Positions 5,454 to 7,845 of a DNA stretch of 7,845 nt are shown here, one piece after another. The notes under the pieces were generated by a model. It was not told the DNA's origin and did not search any database. It was given only the letters and a program-made list of their open reading frames with translations. The DNA is from Lachnoclostridium sp. UBA6558. Its GTDB lineage: Bacteria; Bacillota; Clostridia; Lachnospirales; Lachnospiraceae. The translations under genes and the position numbers were made by a program. The DNA is taken from NCBI GenBank assembly GCA_002434335.1, contig DJJW01000051.1, positions 1 to 7,845 of the forward strand, read 5' to 3'. Numbering within the stretch: position 1 is the stretch's first letter; every line of letters begins with the position of its first letter.

Positions 5454-6431
5454 TTACTGCAAAGCCTTAACCAGGCTTGTAAGATTCTGTTCCATTACGG
5501 TAAAATAATCCGCTCCGTTCTTAAGATCCTCTTCAGACAGACCTTCCAAAGGATTCAGTACATCTGTCGTGGCACCGATTTCCTTGGCAATGGTTTCTGC
5601 CACCTTGGGACTTACAAGTTCTTCAAAGAAAATAACCTTAACCTCATTCTCTTTCGCAAACTGTATAACCTCTTCCATCTTAGCGGGATCAGGCTCTGAA
5701 TCCGGGGATAAGCCTTCAATACCAACCTGATTCAGACCATAAGCACTGCAAAGATAACCAAAGGCCTCATGTGCTACTATAATATCCTTATTTTCAAAAC
5801 CTGTCAAGGTTTCCTTGAATTTTTGATCCAGTTCATCAAGTTTTGCTGCATAGGTTTCATAGTTTGCAGTATAATAATCTTTGTTATCGGGATCAGCTTC
5901 TATAAACGCATTTTTGATATTTTCCATTTCAGCCTTGGCATTTAACGGATTCAGCCAAACATGAGGATCCATTCCTTCTTCGTCACCATGTTCCTCTTCT
6001 TCCTCTTCACTGTGTTCTTCTTCACCGTCTTCGTGACCGTGTCCTTCCATCAGTGTAATTCCGGAAGCTGCCTCTACTGTAACAAGGTCTTTATTGCCGA
6101 GACTATCAAGTACCGTATCAACCCAGTGTTCCATACCGGCACCATTATAGACAAAGACATCTGCTTCCTCAAGATTCGCAATATCAGAAGCTGCCGGTTC
6201 CCAATCGTGAGGTTCAATTCCCGCAGGAACCATATCAGTTACGGTTACCTTATCGCCGCCAATTTTCATGGCAAAATCATACATGGGATAAAAACTTGCC
6301 ACAACCTTGAGTTTATCCTCCGTGGTTGTCACTTTCCCCTCGGTCTCTTTGTCTATGTTCTTATTGCTGCAGCCGGCAGCAAAAACAGCAACCATCAATA
6401 CTGCTGTTAAAATACTAACTATTCTTTTCAT
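5454..6431 (-). CDS. znuA: Zinc-binding lipoprotein of the ABC transporter (ZnuA/AdcA family)
   Basis: A 325-residue exported lipoprotein that captures zinc outside the membrane and hands it to ZnuB. The signal peptide MKRIVSILTAVLMVAVFAAG ends at lipobox cysteine C21. The family's metal ligands are visible as H75 (GIEPHDWEP), H157 (MDPHVWLNP) and H221 (AHEAFGYL). Between the first two lies a very acidic histidine-rich loop (about 131-152, including HGHEDGEEEH and a run of six glutamates), the hallmark of zinc-specific rather than manganese-specific members. LNPLEGLSEEDL (292-303) near the C-terminus is also typical. The start at 6431 is chosen over an upstream in-frame start at 6458 because a perfect AGGAGGTG lies six bases before it and the signal peptide begins there. 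The L33 gene ends 27 bp upstream, so both share one mRNA. Confidence 0.95.
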   Translation of the reverse strand: MKRIVSILTAVLMVAVFAAGCSNKNIDKETEGKVTTTEDKLKVVASFYPMYDFAMKIGGDKVTVTDMVPAGIEPHDWEPAASDIANLEEADVFVYNGAGMEHWVDTVLDSLGNKDLVTVEAASGITLMEGHGHEDGEEEHSEEEEEEHGDEEGMDPHVWLNPLNAKAEMENIKNAFIEADPDNKDYYTANYETYAAKLDELDQKFKETLTGFENKDIIVAHEAFGYLCSAYGLNQVGIEGLSPDSEPDPAKMEEVIQFAKENEVKVIFFEELVSPKVAETIAKEIGATTDVLNPLEGLSEEDLKNGADYFTVMEQNLTSLVKALQ

Positions 6432-6458
6432 TTTCGCACCTCCTGTAAAATCATTCAT

Positions 6459-6608
6459 CTACTTTGTCTCCCTATGCAGGGTATATTTATGCAAACGGGG
6501 ACAGTATTTCATGACTTCCATCCTTTCCGGGTGCTTTTGTTTATTCTTTGTGGTTACATAATTGCGGTCATGGCATTCTGTGCATTCCAGTACAATTCTT
6601 ACTCTCAT
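6459..6608 (-). CDS. rpmG: Ribosomal protein bL33 paralogue, first gene of the zinc operon
   Basis: Forty-nine residues with the full L33 pattern: MRVRIVLECTECHDRNYVTT, KNKQKHPERMEVMKYCPR and the closing TLHRETK. L33 is a small protein of the large ribosomal subunit near the E site. Cysteines are C9, C12 and C36. The fourth zinc-ribbon position (39) is leucine, with a histidine at 40, so this is a three-cysteine form like Bacillus RpmGA (CPRDKK) rather than the full CxxC...CxxC form. The ATG at 6608 is preceded by AAGGA seven bases away; an upstream in-frame start at 6641 would add 11 residues absent from L33. It lies between a strong promoter and znuA. Its place in the zinc operon, instead of the usual secE-nusG neighbourhood, suggests a paralogue made under zinc limitation (inference). 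Confidence 0.93.
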   Translation of the reverse strand: MRVRIVLECTECHDRNYVTTKNKQKHPERMEVMKYCPRLHKYTLHRETK

Positions 6609-6658
6609 ATGATATCCTTTCCAAAAGCGAACTATTTGCATTTGCGTTTATTGAATTT

Positions 6659-6686
6659 ATAATACCATATAATTCTCATTTGTCAA
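6659..6686 (-). promoter_or_regulatory. Promoter of the L33-znuACB operon, possible Zur/Fur-type half-site
   Basis: On the minus strand a perfect -35 TTGACA (6681-6686) and -10 TATTAT (6659-6664) are 16 bases apart, placing the RNA start near 6652, about 44 bases before the L33 ATG. The spacer contains TGAGAAT (6672-6678), which resembles one half of a Fur/Zur-type box. The other half is not clearly conserved, though GAATTATA and TATAAATTC form an imperfect inverted repeat over the -10. Zinc-dependent repression here is inferred. Confidence 0.7.
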
Positions 6687-6723
6687 TATCTCTTTCGGAG
6701 AAAATTTTTATATTATTAAATTC

Positions 6724-6816
6724 TTAAACCAAACACTTCATTTTATCCATAGATTCGCTACCAGCTTTATAAACTGTGCAAATTATTGATTTTGAATCCA
6801 CTTTTTTAATTCGCAT
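6724..6816 (-). CDS. Short ORF of 30 codons, uncertain
   Basis: The minus strand encodes MRIKKVDSKSIICTVYKAGS followed by a ten-residue tail (E-S-M-D-K-M-K-C-L-V) and TAA. A GAAAGG motif lies 11 bases before the ATG, too far for a good ribosome binding site, and a terminator-like hairpin sits just upstream. The opening MRIKKVD resembles starts of small proteins in clostridial conjugative elements, but only over about seven residues, so I do not assign it. It may be the stub of a lost mobile-element gene or a chance frame. Confidence 0.25.
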   Translation of the reverse strand: MRIKKVDSKSIICTVYKAGSESMDKMKCLV

Positions 6817-6820
6817 AATA

Positions 6821-6866
6821 AAACGTACCTTTCGCAACAAATTTTTTTGCTACAAAAAGTACGTTT
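6821..6866 (-). terminator. Hairpin with 8-bp perfect outer stem
   Basis: AAACGTAC (6821-6828) and GTACGTTT (6859-6866) pair perfectly. Inside, TTT/AAA and GCAA/TTGC pairs extend the stem past mismatches. On the minus strand the stem runs directly into TTTTATTAT, so it probably terminates transcripts from the toxin/immunity side before the zinc promoter. Confidence 0.55.
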
Positions 6867-6881
6867 ATATGAGAGTATTGG

Positions 6882-7011
6882 AACTACACCTAAAAATCCG
6901 ATTGTATACCCAATGCAAATTTTTTCACTAAAATCTCTTAATTCATATCATGGATAACATCACTTCGTGAGAGCCATGATATTGAATTAAGAGACTGGGA
7001 TTTAGGTAGTT
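6882..7011. other. Multi-stem inverted-repeat structure, candidate structured RNA or small mobile element
   Basis: The outer arms AACTAC..CTAAA..TCC (6882-6899) and GGATTTAG-GTAGTT (6998-7011) pair over 14 bases with two 2-base bulges. Inside are a short stem ATTG/CAAT (6901-6904, 6911-6914) and a long hairpin. In the hairpin, TCTCTTAATTC (6934-6944) pairs perfectly with GAATTAAGAGA (6984-6994); then, after one bulged T, ATATCATGG (6945-6953) pairs with CCATGATAT (6974-6982), capped by TCAC/GTGA (6960-6970). Together this is a three-way-junction shape of about 130 nt. On the minus strand the long hairpin is followed by TTTTAG, so a terminator role for the immunity gene is also possible. It contains no ORF. 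Confidence 0.6.
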
Positions 7012-7035
7012 GGAAGTCCTAAAGTATAACCCTAA

Positions 7036-7335
7036 TTAAATATATTCTTCAGCTACCTCAATAGAATCAGAAATATCAATATTAGGATACTTCTTTTCTA
7101 TATCTCTTAAGCATTTAATATACTCTGTGCTTTGAAGATTATATGCAATTTCTTCAAATACTTCACTAACATATAGAACTTCATTTTCATCTAATTGTTC
7201 AAGAATATTAATTGTTTGTTTTACATTTTCACTCAAAAAAACAATTAGCTTATTTCTGCATTTTTCAATATTAAAATCATCTTCGTCGTTTATTTGAATT
7301 CTTTCACTTATAACATTTTTAACTTTACTAAGCAT
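7036..7335 (-). CDS. Small acidic protein, probable immunity protein to the EndoU toxin
   Basis: A 99-residue protein of a type I do not recognise with certainty. It is strongly acidic (22 Asp/Glu against 11 Lys/Arg) and looks largely helical, with segments such as NVKQTINILEQLDENEV (37-53) and VSEVFEEIAYNLQST (56-70). It has no signal peptide or membrane segment, so it acts in the cytoplasm. It starts 11 bp after the toxin stop. Its ribosome binding site AAGGAG (7342-7347) overlaps the toxin's stop codon and lies six bases from the ATG, so translation is coupled. A small acidic gene directly after a polymorphic-toxin C-terminus is normally the cognate immunity protein, which would bind and block the basic nuclease. 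Its very low G+C (one 60-base line has 12 G+C) fits recent acquisition. Confidence 0.7.
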   Translation of the reverse strand: MLSKVKNVISERIQINDEDDFNIEKCRNKLIVFLSENVKQTINILEQLDENEVLYVSEVFEEIAYNLQSTEYIKCLRDIEKKYPNIDISDSIEVAEEYI

Positions 7336-7346
7336 ACTTTTCTCCT

Positions 7347-7845
7347 TTATGGCTGTAAATCTGCGTCTGGAAAGATAGTTCCTACTTTTCCATTCGTTTT
7401 AATAATTCCTACCCGTACTCCATCATATTCACCAAAGCCAATAACACCATCTGCTAAACTTTTGTTTTCTGATAGGTTAGCAACAAATTCACCCGCTTCT
7501 TTAATTTTATTATCTGACCAATTTTCAGGAAACCATGCTTGTCCAGTTCCTGTTCTCTTTGATGGAGTTTTATGTTTTGGTACACTTCCTACTCTGACTC
7601 CATTGTCATATTCTTTAACAACATTATATTCTATACCATTTTCTTTTAATAAATCAATATTAGATTGACCGTGTCCTCCACCTTTCATTCTAGATACTGC
7701 ACCTGTCTTAGGATTATACGTAAAATCTCCTACTGTAGAATGCTTTAATCCCACATCGTCTTCAGAACTTAAGCCACCCTTACATGCAGTATCAACTTCA
7801 TCCACCCCAGTAACCTTAATTCCATTCTTAAGCAATGCTTTATCC
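7347..7845 (-). CDS. C-terminal EndoU-like nuclease domain of a polymorphic toxin (partial, 5' end outside window)
   Basis: The frame is open to the window edge, with residues D-K-A before the TTG at 7835, so this is the 3' end of a larger gene rather than a gene starting at that TTG. Counting from the TTG codon, 162 residues are visible. They show the pattern of bacterial EndoU nucleases: KGGGHGQSNIDLL (51-63) with H55, SVPKHKTPSKRTGTGQ (84-99) with H88 and nearby lysines, WFPENWSDNKIKEAGEFV (101-118), and the closing GVRVGIIKTNGKVGTIFP (139-156). EndoU enzymes cut RNA using two histidines and a lysine; H55 and H88 are the candidates here. Such domains sit at the end of LXG, WXG or RHS proteins exported to rival cells. 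The delivery domain lies beyond 7845 and cannot be identified. Confidence 0.8.
   Translation of the reverse strand, partial: DKALLKNGIKVTGVDEVDTACKGGLSSEDDVGLKHSTVGDFTYNPKTGAVSRMKGGGHGQSNIDLLKENGIEYNVVKEYDNGVRVGSVPKHKTPSKRTGTGQAWFPENWSDNKIKEAGEFVANLSENKSLADGVIGFGEYDGVRVGIIKTNGKVGTIFPDADLQP

Noticed and set aside
5961..6410. 149-codon plus-strand ORF opposite znuA
   Set aside because: It is antisense to a gene with clear ZnuA motifs, and its phenylalanine-rich protein is the complement of the acidic His/Glu-rich loop codons.
6432..6458. Upstream in-frame start for znuA
   Set aside because: The start at 6431 has a perfect AGGAGGTG and begins directly with the lipoprotein signal peptide; the extra nine residues would sit on top of the ribosome binding site.
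7294..7668. 124-codon plus-strand ORF opposite the toxin and immunity genes
   Set aside because: It lies antisense across two coupled genes, has no credible ribosome binding site, and its protein lacks recognisable motifs.
7335..7835. Complete toxin gene starting at the TTG at 7835
   Set aside because: The reading frame continues open to the window edge, there is no ribosome binding site, and EndoU domains of this kind are C-terminal parts of larger proteins.

Overview
This window comes from a low-G+C Gram-positive bacterium, most probably a clostridial (Lachnospiraceae-like) Firmicute. The signs are AGGAGG-type ribosome binding sites spaced 5-9 bases from the start codon, a CD3324-family small DNA-binding protein, a Bacillus/Clostridium-type L33 protein, a lipoprotein zinc-binding subunit and an EndoU-type polymorphic toxin. 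No species can be named from the sequence alone. Most genes lie on the minus strand; only the first two are on the plus strand.

Left part (1-1485, plus strand): a two-gene unit made of a stand-alone GyrI-like effector-binding protein and an AraC-family regulator whose C-terminal half is the same kind of effector-binding domain. It probably senses a small hydrophobic or cationic molecule. It converges at 1506-1574 on a long hairpin, the likely shared terminator, with the minus-strand CD3324-family gene. Upstream of that lie a glutaredoxin-like gene with a CPDC active site and a two-domain GNAT acetyltransferase with an extended -10 promoter.

Middle (3261-3725): a gene-poor spacer. It holds the acetyltransferase promoter and leader, the C-terminal remnant of a different GNAT gene (3461-3580), a rho-independent terminator (3583-3625), and a six-copy 16-bp tandem repeat that begins inside the last codons of the permease gene.

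Zinc block (3726-6686, minus strand): promoter, then a ribosomal protein L33 paralogue, the zinc-binding lipoprotein ZnuA, the ATPase ZnuC and the permease ZnuB. ZnuA has a His/Glu-rich loop typical of zinc-specific binding proteins. L33 and znuA are 27 bp apart, and znuC and znuB overlap by 4 bp. The 232-bp znuA-znuC spacer contains a terminator-like hairpin and a nested inverted-repeat structure, so znuA may be made in excess over the transporter. The L33 paralogue has three cysteines rather than the four of the full zinc ribbon, and its place in a zinc-uptake operon suggests a zinc-limitation response that joins import with a ribosomal protein swap.

Right end (6687-7845, minus strand, much more A+T-rich): the C-terminal EndoU-like nuclease domain of a polymorphic toxin running off the window edge, followed 11 bp later by a small acidic protein that is probably its immunity partner. 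Downstream lie a roughly 130-nt multi-stem inverted-repeat structure, another hairpin and a 30-codon ORF of uncertain reality. Composition and content suggest a horizontally acquired cassette.

Bases 1-111 show no gene, only a weak possible promoter and the ribosome binding site of the first gene.
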